Origin: Streptomyces spinosus
GTDB lineage: Bacteria; Actinomycetota; Actinomycetes; Streptomycetales; Streptomycetaceae
Reading direction: 5' to 3'
Assembly: GCF_020400655.1 (NCBI RefSeq)
Contig: NZ_JAINRC010000027.1
Span: forward strand, 37,192-101,191
Length of the DNA: 64,000 bases
Part shown: in pieces, positions 28,224-36,418 of the stretch
Numbering within the stretch: the stretch's first letter is position 1
Layout of the letters: each line of letters opens with the position of its first letter
Translations under genes and position numbers: made by a program
Notes under the pieces: generated by a model
Seen by the model: only the letters and a program-made list of their open reading frames with translations
Databases searched by the model: none
What the model was told of the DNA's origin: nothing

Positions 28224-28812
28224 GCGGCTCGCGCCCCAGCCAGGCCGCCAGCCGCTCGTAGGGGCCGGCTGCCGGCGGCGCCTCGCGGCGGGCTCCGAAG
28301 GGGGTCTCCGTGTCGCGGGGCCGGGAATCCGGCAGCACGGCACGGGCCGTCGCGAGCGCGAACTCGGCCAGTTCCGCGTCGAGTTCGCCGGCGGCCACGC
28401 CGATCGCCTCGGCCAGGTCCCAGGTGTGCGTGACGATCTCCATGACGTAACCGGAGAGCGCCGCGTGGCCGGGGACCTCGCCCCAGGGCACCCGCACCGG
28501 GGTCACCATGCGTGCGTCGCTCTCCCAGGCCGTGAGGACACGGGCCCGCACCTCGTCGTAGGCCGCGGCCCAGCCGTCGTCCCCGACGCCGTCCGCGCTC
28601 GGGTCCACGGCGAGCCCGTCACCGCCCTCGCCCACCACCGCGATCCGCCGGGTGCCGCCGACGACGTGGCTCAGCAGACCCCGGACGTCGAACTCGGTAC
28701 AGGGTGTCGGCCGGGTCAGGTCTTCGGGGCGCACGGTCTTGATCAGGGCGGCCGCCTGCTCGGTGGCGCGGGCGTACACGGGACGCGGGTCGATGAAGCC
28801 GGTGCCGGTCAT
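28210..28812 (-). CDS. TIGR03086 / DinB-like putative metal-binding protein
   Basis: A 200-aa protein of the maleylpyruvate isomerase/mycothiol-dependent DinB-like superfamily (four-helix bundle). Typical segments are RPTPCTEFDVRGLLSHVVGG and EIVTHTWDLAEAIG, whose histidines are the likely metal ligands. Actinobacterial members are often linked to mycothiol chemistry, but the substrate is unknown. The ATG has an excellent GAAGGAGAG site. It is divergent from a WYL-domain regulator that probably controls it. Confidence 0.82.
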   Translation of the reverse strand: MTGTGFIDPRPVYARATEQAAALIKTVRPEDLTRPTPCTEFDVRGLLSHVVGGTRRIAVVGEGGDGLAVDPSADGVGDDGWAAAYDEVRARVLTAWESDARMVTPVRVPWGEVPGHAALSGYVMEIVTHTWDLAEAIGVAAGELDAELAEFALATARAVLPDSRPRDTETPFGARREAPPAAGPYERLAAWLGREPLSRA

Positions 28813-28911
28813 GGTGTCTCTCCTTCGGTCGGTGAGGCGAGGATGCCCGGATAACCTGACAACCGGCGTCATGATTTGTGCGGCACCCCGCGGCGGCGCG
28901 ATCCTGGCGCG

Positions 28912-29874
28912 GTGAAGTCCGACCGGCTGCTGTCGATCCTGCTGCTCCTCCAGACCCGGGGCCGTGTCCCCGCGCCCGAACTCGCCGACCGGCTGGAGGT
29001 GTCGGTCCGCACCATCTACCGGGACGTCGAGGCACTGTCCGCCGCCGGCGTCCCGGTGTACGCCGAGCGCGGCCGGCACGGCGGCATCGAACTCCTCCCC
29101 GGCTTCCGCACCGACGTCACCGGGCTGACCGCCGACGAGTCCCGCGCGCTGTTCGTCCTGGCCGCGCAGGGCGCCCATGCCGCGCTCGGCCTCGACGCGG
29201 CCCTCGGCTCGGCCCTGCGCAAGGTGATGGCCGCGCTGCCGGCGCCGCACCGGCCCGCCGCCGAGGTCACCAGCCGTCGCGTCCTGGTCGACGCCAGCCG
29301 CTGGAAGAGCGGCCCGCGGCAGGCCGTCGACCTCGACGTGCTCCAGGACGCGGTCTTCTCCGACCGGCGCCTGAGACTGCGCTACCGGCACAGCGGGGAG
29401 CCGGAACCGCGGACGTACACGGTGGACCCCTACGGCCTCGTCGCCAAGGCCGGCGTCTGGTACCTGGTCGCCGACCGGCGCGGCGGCCCCCGGCTGTTCC
29501 GCGCCGACCGGGTGCACTCGGCCCGGCTGCTCGACGAGCCCGCACGGCGCAGGGTCGGGGTCGAACTCGCCGACGTCTGGGAGCTGTTGCGCCGGCAGGT
29601 GGAGGAAGGCGGGAACGAGGTCGAGGTCACCGTGCGGGTACGGCGGGAACTGCTCGACATGTTCCGGCGCATGGCCGCCGCACAGCTGACGGCTCCGCCC
29701 GAGGACGACGGCGCGAGCGAGTGGGTCACCGCCCGGCTGGCCTACCCGGTGCTGCGCGCGGTGCGTCAGCTCCTCGCGTTCTCCGACCGGGTGGAGATCC
29801 TGGACCCGCCGGAGGCCCGCGCGGAACTGCTGGCCGGGGCGCGCTCCGTCGCGGCCCTGTACGAGCAGGGCTGA
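28912..29874 (+). CDS. HTH-WYL transcriptional regulator
   Basis: A 320-aa regulator. The N-terminal HTH (PAPELADRLEVSVRTIYRDVEALSAAGVPV) is DeoR/YafY-like, followed by a WYL domain (PYGLVAKAGVWYLVADR) and a C-terminal extension (WCX-like). WYL domains usually sense ligands or nucleic acid. The 99-bp divergent gap with the TIGR03086-type gene suggests it regulates that neighbour and itself. GTG start, no clear ribosome site. Confidence 0.88.
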   Translation: MKSDRLLSILLLLQTRGRVPAPELADRLEVSVRTIYRDVEALSAAGVPVYAERGRHGGIELLPGFRTDVTGLTADESRALFVLAAQGAHAALGLDAALGSALRKVMAALPAPHRPAAEVTSRRVLVDASRWKSGPRQAVDLDVLQDAVFSDRRLRLRYRHSGEPEPRTYTVDPYGLVAKAGVWYLVADRRGGPRLFRADRVHSARLLDEPARRRVGVELADVWELLRRQVEEGGNEVEVTVRVRRELLDMFRRMAAAQLTAPPEDDGASEWVTARLAYPVLRAVRQLLAFSDRVEILDPPEARAELLAGARSVAALYEQG

Positions 29875-29898
29875 GCGGCCCGGGCGCTGCGCGACGGC

Positions 29899-30525
29899 TC
29901 AGTCCGGCCAGTGGGTGCGGCCGATGCTGATGAGCCGCAGCTGGCGGGTGGCGAGCTGGGCCACCCGCTCCCGCTCCTGTGCCGGGGCCTCCAGCGCCTC
30001 GAGGAACAGGGAGGCGGTGATGAGCATCTGGTCGACGTAGAGGTGCGCGAGCATCAGCAGGTCGTCGTCGCTCCATCCCGCCGCCTCCGGGTCCTTGGCC
30101 AGCTCGGCCTTCACCTCCTCGGCGAACCGCTGCAGTTGGGCCCGGATGGCCTCGCGCACCGGCTGGACCCCGCCATGTCGTTCCCGGGCGATAAAGCGGA
30201 CATGCGCGGGGTACGCGTCTACGTGACGGGCGATCAACTCGACGGCCCGCGCGATGCGTTCCTCGCTGTCGCCCGTCGTGGACACCGTCGTCCGCACCAT
30301 CGGATGCAGGCTGCCCAGCGCCTCGTCGACCAAGGCGACCCCGAGGTCGGCGGTCGAGCGGAAGTGCCGGTAGAAGGCCGTCGGGGCGACACCGACGGCC
30401 CGGGTGACCTCGCGCAGACCCAGGCTGCTCAGGCTCTGTTCCTCCAGCAGCGCGAGGGCCGCGTCGAGGAACGCCTGCCGGGTCTTCTGCTTCTGGGCCT
30501 GCCGGATGCCGAGGGTGTGACTCAT
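29899..30525 (-). CDS. TetR family transcriptional regulator
   Basis: A 208-aa repressor. The HTH region reads LSSLGLREVTRAVGVAPTAFYRHFRSTADLG; the C-terminal ligand domain is helical (TetR_C_33/FabR-like). It is divergent from a 55-aa membrane-protein gene. Three copies of a GTGAACA-AC-TGTTCAC-like site fall between the two genes, including one covering its own translation start region, so autorepression and repression of the neighbour are likely. FabR-like proteins sense acyl-CoAs, but the ligand here is unknown. Confidence 0.88.
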   Translation of the reverse strand: MSHTLGIRQAQKQKTRQAFLDAALALLEEQSLSSLGLREVTRAVGVAPTAFYRHFRSTADLGVALVDEALGSLHPMVRTTVSTTGDSEERIARAVELIARHVDAYPAHVRFIARERHGGVQPVREAIRAQLQRFAEEVKAELAKDPEAAGWSDDDLLMLAHLYVDQMLITASLFLEALEAPAQERERVAQLATRQLRLISIGRTHWPD

Positions 30526-30533
30526 GTCATCCA

Positions 30534-30617
30534 GTTAACAACTGTTCTCTGGAATTGGAAAGCCGTCAGGAGCGCTAGACTCGAAGTCAGTGAACAACTG
30601 TTACTACAACTGTTCAC
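30534..30617. promoter_or_regulatory. TetR operator cluster and promoter
   Basis: Three matches to the 16-bp palindrome GTGAACAACTGTTCAC occur at 30534-30549, 30590-30605 and 30602-30617 (the last weakest on its left arm). Between them TTGGAA (30555-30560) and TAGACT (30576-30581) form a plausible promoter for the small membrane genes to the right, with sites 2 and 3 over the transcription start. Confidence 0.65.
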
Positions 30618-30670
30618 CCAAACTTCACACCGGCCGAACACGAGGCATATCGGAGGGGGGATCTGATCCC

Positions 30671-30838
30671 ATGCTGTTCCTCGTCGCCGCACTCATGCTG
30701 CTCGGCGTCGTGCTGGGCACCGTCGCCCACGCGCCGCTGACCGTCACCGCCGTCCTGGCCGCCGTCATCGCCGTCTGGCTCGGCGTCTTCGCGATCCGCG
30801 AGCGCCACGGGCGTCGCCGCCGCACCTCGGCCAACTGA
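30671..30838 (+). CDS. Small membrane protein
   Basis: A 55-aa protein with two closely spaced hydrophobic segments (LFLVAALMLLGVVLGTVAHA and VTAVLAAVIAVWLGVFAI) and a basic C-terminus RERHGRRRR, probably an integral membrane hairpin. The ATG follows GGAGGGGG at a slightly long spacing. It is the likely target of the divergent TetR regulator. No family is recognised. Confidence 0.7.
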   Translation: MLFLVAALMLLGVVLGTVAHAPLTVTAVLAAVIAVWLGVFAIRERHGRRRRTSAN

Positions 30839-30891
30839 CCCGGGACCCCCGGCCAGCCGACCACCGGAAAGCACCCCAGGAGCTGAGCGTC

Positions 30892-31176
30892 ATGCACCTC
30901 ACCGCACCGGCCACCGGCCGCACCCGCACCGACACCCGCCCGCGCCCCCGCGACGCCGACGGCATGGCCGTCGCGTCCTTCATCCTCGGCCTCCTCGGCC
31001 TGCTCGTGCTCAACCTCTTCCTCGGCCCGGTCGCCGTCGTCCTGGCCGCGGTCGCCCTCTGGCGCGGCACGTCCCGCCGGGGCCGCGCCTACCTCGGTCT
31101 GGCCCTGGGCGTCGCCGACCTGGCGGTCCTGCTGATCGCGATGGAAGTCTCGGGCACGGTGTCCTGGAGCCTGTGA
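30892..31176 (+). CDS. DUF4190 family membrane protein
   Basis: A 94-aa protein with a basic N-terminus and the DUF4190 pattern: GMAVASFILGLLGLL, GPVAVVLAAVALWRG, then GRAYLGLALGVADLAVLLIA, giving two or three helices. DUF4190 proteins are common in actinomycetes and of unknown function. AGGAG lies eight bases before the ATG. It probably shares a TetR-controlled transcript with the preceding 55-aa gene, 53 bp upstream. Confidence 0.8.
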   Translation: MHLTAPATGRTRTDTRPRPRDADGMAVASFILGLLGLLVLNLFLGPVAVVLAAVALWRGTSRRGRAYLGLALGVADLAVLLIAMEVSGTVSWSL

Positions 31177-31544
31177 CGTCCCCCGGCGCGCCATGGCGCA
31201 CCACGGACGACTACACGGCCCAGGCCCCCGCCGCACCCGTACCGCCGCGGTGCGCGCCATACCCGCCGTGGGCAATCGTTCCGCAGGGCGGAACGGGTGG
31301 GCACGGCCCACAGCGCCGGGTGCGCCGCCACCAAGCCCAGGTGCGGCCGACGCGAGGCGCCCAGGCGCGGCCAGCGCAAGGGGCCCAGGCGTGGCCGGCG
31401 CAAGGCGCGGAGCCGACGGCACGCCCTCGCGGCCGAAGCCGACCGCGGGGGAGCCGTAGAATCGCCTCACCATGGCTTACCTCGACCACGCCGCGACCAC
31501 CCCGATGCTCCCGGAGGCGGCGGAGGCATTCACCGCCCAGTTGA
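31173..31544 (+). other. Pro-rich reading frame, possible gene remnant
   Basis: A frame opening with GTG that overlaps the DUF4190 stop (GTGA) and runs 123 codons, 73 bases into the cysteine desulfurase gene in another frame. Its first 40 codons (MTSPGAPWRTTDDYTAQAP...) have normal high G/C third positions and look like the Pro-rich head of a membrane protein; later codons drift. It contains three 8-residue repeats. It is probably a decayed or truncated gene rather than a working one. Confidence 0.3.
31336..31407 (+). repeat. Three tandem 24-bp repeats
   Basis: Three adjacent imperfect 24-bp units begin CCCAGG at 31336, 31360 and 31384; units 2 and 3 differ at only a few positions. 24 bp equals eight codons, so the repeat keeps frame (RGAQA/PAQGAQA-type peptide). 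Confidence 0.75.
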
Positions 31545-32641
31545 GCATCACGGGCAACGCCTCCTCCCTCCACGCATCCGGCCGCCAGGCCCGCCGTACG
31601 GTCGAGGAGTCCCGTGAGACCCTCGCGGAAGCCCTCGGCGCCCGCCCCAGCGAGGTCGTCCTCACCTCCGGCGGCACCGAGGCCGACAACCTCGCCGTCA
31701 AGGGCCTGTACTGGTCCCGCCGCGACGCCGACCCGGCCCGCACCCGCGTCCTGGCCAGTCCCGTCGAGCACCACGCCGTGCTGGACGCCGTGCACTGGCT
31801 CGGCGAGCACGAGGGCGCCACCGTCGAGTACCTCCCCGTCGACTCCTACGGCCGTGTCCACCCCGAGGCGCTGCGCGAGGCCATCGCCCGCAACCCCGCC
31901 GACGTCGCCCTGGCCACCGTGATGTGGGCCAACAACGAGATCGGCACGCTCATGCCGGTCCGGGAACTGGCCGACGTCGCCGCCGAGTTCGGCATCCCGC
32001 TGCACGCCGACGCGGTCCAGGCCTTCGGTCAGGTCCCGGTCGACTTCGAGGCCTCGGGCCTGGCCGCCATGACCGTCTCCGGGCACAAGATCGGCGGGCC
32101 GTACGGCATCGGCGCGCTGGTCCTCGGCCGCGAGCACACTCCCGTACCCGTCCTGCACGGCGGCGGCCAGGAGCGGCATGTGCGCTCCGGCACGCTGGAC
32201 GTCCCGGCCATCGCCTCCTTCGCCGTCGCCGGCCGGCTCGCCGCCGAACAGCGCGAGTGGTTCGCGCGCGAGGTCGGCGCCCTGCGCGACCAGCTGATCG
32301 ACGCCGTGCGCCGCGCCGTACCGGACGCGATCCTCGGCGGCGACCCGGCGCCCGAGGGGCGGCTCCCGGCCAACGCCCACTTCACCTTCCCCGGCTGCGA
32401 GGGCGACTCCCTGCTGCTCCTGCTGGACGCTCAGGGCATCGAGTGCTCCACCGGCTCCGCCTGTACCGCGGGCGTCGCCCAGCCCAGCCATGTCCTCCTC
32501 GCCACCGGCACCGACCCCGACCTGGCCCGCGGCACCCTGCGCTTCTCCCTCGGCCACACCTCCACACAGGCGGACGTCGAGGCCGTGGCCAAGGCGATCG
32601 GTCCGGCGGTGGAACGCGCCCGCGCGGCCGGGCTCACGTAG
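31472..32641 (+). CDS. Cysteine desulfurase (NifS/IscS family)
   Basis: A 389-aa PLP enzyme taking sulphur from L-cysteine to a persulphide. MAYLDHAATTP at the start, SGGTEADNLAVKG, the PLP lysine in SGHKIGGP and the catalytic cysteine in STGSACTAGV are all present; the long loop around the cysteine marks the IscS-like group. With mnmA starting 800 bp downstream, it is the likely sulphur donor for tRNA 2-thiouridine formation. It overlaps the convergent amidase by eight bases. Confidence 0.93.
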   Translation: MAYLDHAATTPMLPEAAEAFTAQLSITGNASSLHASGRQARRTVEESRETLAEALGARPSEVVLTSGGTEADNLAVKGLYWSRRDADPARTRVLASPVEHHAVLDAVHWLGEHEGATVEYLPVDSYGRVHPEALREAIARNPADVALATVMWANNEIGTLMPVRELADVAAEFGIPLHADAVQAFGQVPVDFEASGLAAMTVSGHKIGGPYGIGALVLGREHTPVPVLHGGGQERHVRSGTLDVPAIASFAVAGRLAAEQREWFAREVGALRDQLIDAVRRAVPDAILGGDPAPEGRLPANAHFTFPGCEGDSLLLLLDAQGIECSTGSACTAGVAQPSHVLLATGTDPDLARGTLRFSLGHTSTQADVEAVAKAIGPAVERARAAGLT

Positions 32642-33335
32642 CCGCGCGGGGGGACGCGGACGCCCGTGCCCTTTCCCGCTCGGCCTTCTCCCGCTCGGCC
32701 CGGACCAGGCGCATGTACCGGTCCCAGTCCCAGAACCGCCCCGGATCGGTGTGGTCCGTGCCCGGCACCTCCACGTGCCCGATGACGTGCTCGCGGTCCA
32801 CGGGCATGCCGTACCGCGCGCATATCGCCGCCGTCAGCCGCGCCGAGGACGCGTACATCGCGGCGGTGAAGGAGGAGGCGTCCTCCACGAAGCCCTCGTG
32901 CTCTATCCCGACGCTGCGTTCGTTGTACTCCCGGTTGCCCGCGTGGAAGGCCACGTCCAGCTCCCGGACCAGCTGGGTGACCCGCCCGTCCTTGCGCACG
33001 ATGTAGTGCGCCGCCGCCCCGTGCCCCGGGTCCCGGAAGACCTTCACCGCGGACGCGTAGCCGCCCTGCGTGACATGGATGACCACCCGGTCCACCCGGT
33101 AGTCGGACGGCCGGTCCGCGACCCGGTAGTTCGCGGCCGACGCCCCCACCCAGCGCGCGCCCCGGAAGTCCACCGCGCCCGCCACCCGCGGCTTGTCCAC
33201 CCCGGGCATCCGCCACCACAGCCGGGACAGCTCCTGACGGGCCAGCACGGCCGTGCCCACGGCCGCCGCGGCCCCGCCGACCAGCAGCGCCCGCCGCCCC
33301 AGCCGCCGGTCCGCGTCGTCCTTCGCCGTGCCCAT
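32634..33335 (-). CDS. Exported N-acetylmuramoyl-L-alanine amidase (amidase_2/PGRP type)
   Basis: A 233-aa protein. A twin-arginine-like signal (RRLGRRALLVGGAAAAVGTAVLA) sends it out of the cytoplasm. The zinc amidase domain shows VVIHVTQGGY, DVAFHAGNREYNERSVGIEHEG and VIGHVEVPGTDHTDPG, giving the expected His-His-Asp/His ligand set. It would cut the amide bond between MurNAc and L-Ala in peptidoglycan. The C-terminus is a charged Arg/Glu/Lys helix. An in-frame GTG 14 codons upstream is an alternative start. Confidence 0.87.
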   Translation of the reverse strand: MGTAKDDADRRLGRRALLVGGAAAAVGTAVLARQELSRLWWRMPGVDKPRVAGAVDFRGARWVGASAANYRVADRPSDYRVDRVVIHVTQGGYASAVKVFRDPGHGAAAHYIVRKDGRVTQLVRELDVAFHAGNREYNERSVGIEHEGFVEDASSFTAAMYASSARLTAAICARYGMPVDREHVIGHVEVPGTDHTDPGRFWDWDRYMRLVRAEREKAERERARASASPRAAT

Positions 33336-33441
33336 GCCCGCCCCCGTCACCGCCGGTGTCACCGGCCCCGTCGTCACCCTCTGCGACCGTCAACGGATAC
33401 CAGGCCGACGGGGTTCCCGCGCCCCGTACCCTGGAAGGGCT

Positions 33442-34572
33442 ATGACTGACACCCCGCAGCGCACCCGCCCCCTCCGCGTCCTCGCCGCCATGTCCGGCGG
33501 GGTCGACTCCGCCGTCGCCGCCGCGCGCGCCGCGGAAGCAGGACACGACGTCACCGGCGTCCACCTCGCGCTCTCCGCGAACCCGCAGTCGTTCCGCACC
33601 GGCGCGCGGGGCTGTTGCACCATCGAGGACTCGCGCGACGCCCGCCGCGCGGCCGACGTCATCGGCATCCCGTTCTACGTCTGGGACCTCGCCGACCGCT
33701 TCCGCGAGGACGTCGTCGAGGACTTCGTCGCCGAGTACGAGGCCGGCCGCACCCCGAACCCGTGCCTGCGCTGCAACGAGAAGATCAAGTTCGCCGCGCT
33801 GCTCGACAAGGCGCTGGCCCTCGGCTTCGACGCCGTCTGCACCGGCCACTACGCCAAGGTGATCGTGAACCCGGACGGCTCCCGCGAGCTGCACCGCGCC
33901 TCCGACATGGCGAAGGACCAGTCGTACGTCCTCGGTGTCCTGGACGAGAGGCAGCTCGCGCACGCGCTGTTCCCGCTCGGCGACACGGTCACCACCAAGG
34001 AGGAGATCCGCGCGGAGGCCGAGCGCCGGGGCCTGGCCGTGGCCAAGAAGCCCGACTCGCACGACATCTGCTTCATCGCCGACGGCGACACCCAGGGCTT
34101 CCTGGCCAAGCGGCTCGGCAAGGCCGAGGGCGACATCGTGGACGAGTCCGGCGCCAAGCTGGGCACGCACGAGGGCGCGTACGGCTTCACCATCGGCCAG
34201 CGCAAGGGCCTGCGGATCGGCACCCCGGCCCCGGACGGCAAGCCGCGCTACGTCCTGGACATCTCCCCGGTCACCAACACGGTCACCGTCGGCCCGGCCG
34301 ACGCCCTGGACGTCACCGCCCTCACCGCGATCAAGCCCCGCTGGTGCGGCACCGCCCCCACCGGGCCCGGCACCTACACCGCCCAGCTGCGCGCCCACGG
34401 CGGCGAGACCGAGGTGACCGCCGAGCCGGTCGACGGCGGGCTGCGCGTGACGTTCACCGAGCCGGTCCGCGGCGTCGCCCCCGGCCAGGCGATCGTCCTG
34501 TACGACGGCACGCGCGTGGTGGGCTCGGCGACGATCGCGTCGACCACGCGGGCGACGGCCGCGGCGGTCTGA
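33442..34572 (+). CDS. mnmA: tRNA-specific 2-thiouridylase
   Basis: A 376-aa enzyme that thiolates U34 of Lys/Glu/Gln tRNAs. The PP-loop SGGVDSAVAAA lies at 18-28, the active cysteines lie in PNPCLRCNEKIKF and DSHDICFIADGD, and TGHYAKV and GFTIGQRKGLRIG are family hallmarks. GGAAGGG precedes the ATG. It probably receives sulphur from the cysteine desulfurase encoded just upstream on the same strand. Confidence 0.96.
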   Translation: MTDTPQRTRPLRVLAAMSGGVDSAVAAARAAEAGHDVTGVHLALSANPQSFRTGARGCCTIEDSRDARRAADVIGIPFYVWDLADRFREDVVEDFVAEYEAGRTPNPCLRCNEKIKFAALLDKALALGFDAVCTGHYAKVIVNPDGSRELHRASDMAKDQSYVLGVLDERQLAHALFPLGDTVTTKEEIRAEAERRGLAVAKKPDSHDICFIADGDTQGFLAKRLGKAEGDIVDESGAKLGTHEGAYGFTIGQRKGLRIGTPAPDGKPRYVLDISPVTNTVTVGPADALDVTALTAIKPRWCGTAPTGPGTYTAQLRAHGGETEVTAEPVDGGLRVTFTEPVRGVAPGQAIVLYDGTRVVGSATIASTTRATAAAV

Positions 34573-34578
34573 ACCGGC

Positions 34579-34601
34579 CCCCCGTCCTGGGAGGACGGCG
34601 G
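34579..34601. terminator. Bidirectional terminator
   Basis: CCGTCCT-GGG-AGGACGG (34582-34598), extended by flanking C/G runs, lies between convergent mnmA and the hydrolase gene. Confidence 0.65.
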
Positions 34602-34603
34602 GC

Positions 34604-35386
34604 TCAGCCCGCGAAGAACTCCGCCAGCACCGGCCCCAGCACGTCCGGTTCCACCACGTGGGTCTGGCCCTCCAGGACCCGGTACGTGCCCCGGGGCACC
34701 GTCTCGGCGATGTCCCGGGAGGCCGCGCGCATCCACGCGGGGCTCGCACCGCCCGCGACCGCGAGCACGGGCACGCCGACCGAGGCGAGCCGGTCCCGGG
34801 GGAGCAGGCCGTCGCCCATGACGGCGTCGTCGTGGGCGAGGCTGGGGGCGACCGCCTCCATCCCGGCCCACATCGGCGACTCCCGGGCGCGCTGGATCAT
34901 CTCCTCGCCGAGGCCCGTCAGACGCAGGAACAGCTCCACCGCGTCCCCGCGCCGGCCCTCGCCGAGCGCCTTGCCCAACTGCTCCTTGTAGGTGGCCTCA
35001 CGCGCGGCGCCGCCCGCCAGGTGGTCGGCGTAGGGCACCTCGTAGACCGCCGCGCGGGCGACGGGCAGTCCGCTCGCCGCCGCGCGCAGGACCAGCGCGC
35101 CGCCCGAGGAGACCCCGAACAGCGCCGCCTCGCCGCCCACCGCGTCGATCAGCGCGGCCAGGTCCTCGATCTCGCGGTCGACCTCGTACGGCGCCGTGTC
35201 ACCGCTCTCGCCGCGGCCCCGGCGGTCGTAGACGACGGCCGTGCAGCGGTCCGCGAGGCGCTGGGCCAGGGGCGCCACGGTGCCGCCGGTGGACATCGCG
35301 CCGCTCACCAGGATCACCGTGGGTCCCTGGCCGATCACTCCGTACGCGAGGCAGGTGCCGTCGCGGGAAGTCGTCTTCTTGTCCAT
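34604..35386 (-). CDS. Alpha/beta hydrolase
   Basis: A 260-aa cytoplasmic hydrolase. Nucleophile elbow GVSSGG, preceded by YDRRGRGESGDT; likely acidic residue near PVLAVAGGASP and His in GQTHVVEP. Substrate unknown. The ATG (MDKKTTSRDG) has no obvious ribosome site; a short N-terminal extension to 35416 is unlikely. Confidence 0.85.
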   Translation of the reverse strand: MDKKTTSRDGTCLAYGVIGQGPTVILVSGAMSTGGTVAPLAQRLADRCTAVVYDRRGRGESGDTAPYEVDREIEDLAALIDAVGGEAALFGVSSGGALVLRAAASGLPVARAAVYEVPYADHLAGGAAREATYKEQLGKALGEGRRGDAVELFLRLTGLGEEMIQRARESPMWAGMEAVAPSLAHDDAVMGDGLLPRDRLASVGVPVLAVAGGASPAWMRAASRDIAETVPRGTYRVLEGQTHVVEPDVLGPVLAEFFAG

Positions 35387-35449
35387 GGCCGTGCAGACTG
35401 CCGCACGGCACGGCACGGACCGGTCACGACACGGCGATGCCGGGGGTGG

Positions 35450-35773
35450 TCATGCGACCTCGGTGTCGTAGAAGCAGTAGTGGTCCTTGATCTCCGCGAC
35501 CCCGTCCTTGGGGTCCGGATACGCCCAGACGAGGTCCGGCGCGTCCGGCAGCGACCAGTAGGACGCCGTGCCCTTGAAGGGGCACACGGTGTGCGTGTCG
35601 GAGGGCGTCAGCAGATCGAGGCGGACGTCCTCGGCGGGGATGTAGTACCTGACCGGGCAGCCCGTCTCGCGCAGCTCCAGGGGCCGGTCGGACTCCGCGA
35701 GCACCTGGTCGCCGCGCACCACGCGCACGTGCCGCTCGCTCTTCTGGATCGTGATCGTGTGTCCTTGGGTCAT
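35450..35773 (-). CDS. DUF427 family protein
   Basis: A 107-aa protein matching DUF427: HVRVVRGDQVLAES, GCPVRYYIPAEDV, HTVCPFKGTASYWSL and a final DHYCFYDTEV. Structures of relatives show a compact beta barrel; function is unknown. Divergent from the LOG-like gene by 66 bp, which includes a 10-bp palindrome ACCGTACGGT at 35823-35832. Confidence 0.88.
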   Translation of the reverse strand: MTQGHTITIQKSERHVRVVRGDQVLAESDRPLELRETGCPVRYYIPAEDVRLDLLTPSDTHTVCPFKGTASYWSLPDAPDLVWAYPDPKDGVAEIKDHYCFYDTEVA

Positions 35774-35839
35774 ACCCGTTCAGCGCCGGGAGGGGCCGCG
35801 CTTCTTCCCGTCCGGCGCGGGGACCGTACGGTAGAGGCC

Positions 35840-36370
35840 ATGAACATCTGCGTCTTCCTGTCCGCCGCCGACCTCGACGAGCGGTACACCCGCCCCGCCC
35901 GCGAGTTCGCGGAACTGCTCGGCAAGGCCGGCCACACGCTCGTCTGGGGCGGTTCCGACGTCGGTCTGATGAAGGTGGTCGCCGACGGTGTGCAGGAGGC
36001 GGGCGGCAGGCTGCTGGGCGTCTCCGTGGAGTTCCTGGCGAACAAGGCGCGGCCCGGCGCCGACGAGATGATCATCGCCGCCGACCTCGCCGAACGCAAG
36101 AAGCTGCTGCTGGAGAAGGCCGACGCCGTGGTGATCATGGTGGGCGGCACCGGCACGCTGGACGAGGCCACCGAGATCCTGGAGCTGAAGAAGCACGGCC
36201 GCACCGAGAAGCCGGTCGTGCTGCTGAACACGGCGGGCTTCTACGACGGCCTGCGCGAGCAGTTCCGCCGCATGGAGGCCGAGGGCTTCCTGCCGCGCCC
36301 GCTCGCCGAACTGGTCTTCTTCGCCGACGAGCCGGTCGGGGCCCTGGCGTACCTGGAGGCGCAGACCTGA
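35840..36370 (+). CDS. LOG-like / TIGR00730 Rossmann-fold protein
   Basis: A 176-aa protein of the lysine decarboxylase-like family that includes cytokinin-activating LOG nucleotide phosphoribohydrolases. GGSDVGLMKVVADG and GGTGTLDEATEILELKKHG are conserved. The usual PGGxGTxxE motif reads VGGTGTLDE, so the proline is replaced by valine while the catalytic-type Glu remains. It may release ribose-5-phosphate from nucleotides. AGAGG precedes the ATG. Confidence 0.85.
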   Translation: MNICVFLSAADLDERYTRPAREFAELLGKAGHTLVWGGSDVGLMKVVADGVQEAGGRLLGVSVEFLANKARPGADEMIIAADLAERKKLLLEKADAVVIMVGGTGTLDEATEILELKKHGRTEKPVVLLNTAGFYDGLREQFRRMEAEGFLPRPLAELVFFADEPVGALAYLEAQT

Positions 36371-36418
36371 GCCGCACCGCCGCGTGACCCGGCGCCCGGT
36401 GATGCGAGCATGGCCGTC

